This document shows positions 7,290 to 7,582 of a stretch of 7,582 nucleotides of DNA, piece after piece (position 1 is the first letter of the stretch; the number at the start of each line of letters is the position of its first letter). The position numbers and the translations under genes are program-made. The DNA comes from an uncultured Bacilli bacterium (lineage in GTDB: Bacteria; Bacillota_I; Bacilli_A; RF39; UBA660). The notes beneath the pieces were generated by a model, which saw only the letters and a list, made by a program, of their open reading frames with translations, searched no databases and was not told the origin of the DNA. The stretch lies in the NCBI GenBank assembly GCA_934101445.1, contig CAKORQ010000041.1, positions 1 through 7,582 of the forward strand. The letters are read 5' to 3'.

Positions 7290-7582
7290 CTTTATTCTCC
7301 TCTAAATATTTTAAATGCCTAAAACCAATTAATATTGTTAAAATAATTAAAAATATATTTGTTAAATTACAAATAGTTTTTATATACCAAGAGGCATTTA
7401 CAACCTTAGTATATAAAATAAAACCATACTTTAAATAATTAAGATAAAATATTACCAGAACTTCTATGATATCTATAACAATTCTAAGTATCTTCCCATT
7501 AATTATATCATAAATAACTATTGGTATTAAAAGATAATAAAAGTTCCAGTTATAAATATAGTTACTATAATCCGTATTAAAT
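7246..7582 (-). CDS. C-terminal part of a polytopic membrane protein, 5' end outside the window
   Basis: The frame is open from the window edge (first full codon at 7581) to the TAA at 7246-7248, giving 111 residues. It contains hydrophobic stretches at about residues 12-27, 31-50 and 67-87 of the fragment, so two or three membrane helices. The middle one carries Arg33, Asp37 and Glu40 and may be amphipathic. The tail after residue 88 is highly charged (Lys/Glu/Arg) and probably cytoplasmic. No family motif can be read from this fragment; a transporter, an acyltransferase-like enzyme or a polysaccharide-handling membrane protein are all possible, and none is supported. Its last 44 bases overlap the start of the 243-residue gene, which places it first in the visible operon. 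The fragment has coding character throughout, ends where an overlapping start with a good ribosome site begins, and shows the same AT-rich codon use as its neighbours. Confidence 0.82.
   Translation of the reverse strand, partial: FNTDYSNYIYNWNFYYLLIPIVIYDIINGKILRIVIDIIEVLVIFYLNYLKYGFILYTKVVNASWYIKTICNLTNIFLIILTILIGFRHLKYLEENKDGKREKEIKEFNKK
7297..7303 (-). promoter_or_regulatory. Shine-Dalgarno of the 243-residue gene
   Basis: AGAGGAG on the minus strand lies seven bases before the ATG at 7289. It sits inside the coding sequence of the upstream membrane protein, so that gene and this one overlap in both coding and ribosome-binding sequence. Confidence 0.85.

Noticed and set aside
1..7582. 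Use of the Mycoplasma genetic code
   Set aside because: TGA ends the 220-residue gene and no in-frame TGA occurs in any coding region; Trp is TGG throughout.
1..7582. CRISPR arrays, tRNA or rRNA genes, insertion sequences
   Set aside because: Nearly every base lies in a minus-strand coding frame; no direct DNA repeats, tRNA-like folds or transposase motifs were seen.

Overview
This AT-rich window comes from a bacterium and is coded entirely on the minus strand. Three complete gene ends can be read, and they use TAA (7246), TAG (6558) and TGA (5827). Tryptophan is TGG, and UGA never appears inside a reading frame, so the standard bacterial code fits and the Mycoplasma code does not. The low GC, strong purine-rich Shine-Dalgarno sites, Lys/Asn/Ile-rich proteins and giant multidomain surface-type protein suggest a low-GC Gram-positive lineage. 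An uncultured gut Bacilli-like organism is possible, but that assignment is inference only.

Transcription runs from high to low coordinates. (1) 7246-7582 holds the C-terminal 111 codons of a polytopic membrane protein whose start lies outside the window. (2) 6558-7289 encodes a 243-residue protein with one N-terminal membrane anchor; its start lies inside the end of gene 1 and has a strong Shine-Dalgarno. (3) After a 68-base gap with a small hairpin and a TATAAT-like box, 5827-6489 encodes a 220-residue single-anchor protein that looks like a diverged paralogue of the 243-residue one. (4) Overlapping its last 26 bases is a giant open frame from 5852 to the window edge, at least 1950 codons with no stop.

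The giant protein reads, from its N terminus: a short acidic linker; about five fibronectin-III/Ig-like beta modules; a probable jelly-roll module; a Gly-rich domain of the ALK/LTK-like kind found in bacterial surface proteins; another FN3-like module; a GLUG-type beta-helix; an Ig-like spacer; a second, clearer GLUG beta-helix with six repeats; and what looks like the start of another spacer at the edge. This is the build of a long extracellular adhesin or matrix protein. Its reading frame, however, has no signal peptide, membrane segment or Shine-Dalgarno at its only usable start.

Together the genes look like one operon: a polytopic membrane protein, two related membrane-anchored proteins with external beta-rich domains, and a huge surface-type protein. 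Either the small proteins help export or hold the giant one, or the 220-residue ORF is really its membrane-anchored N terminus, joined by a +1 frameshift in a 41-base overlap. The sequence alone does not settle this.
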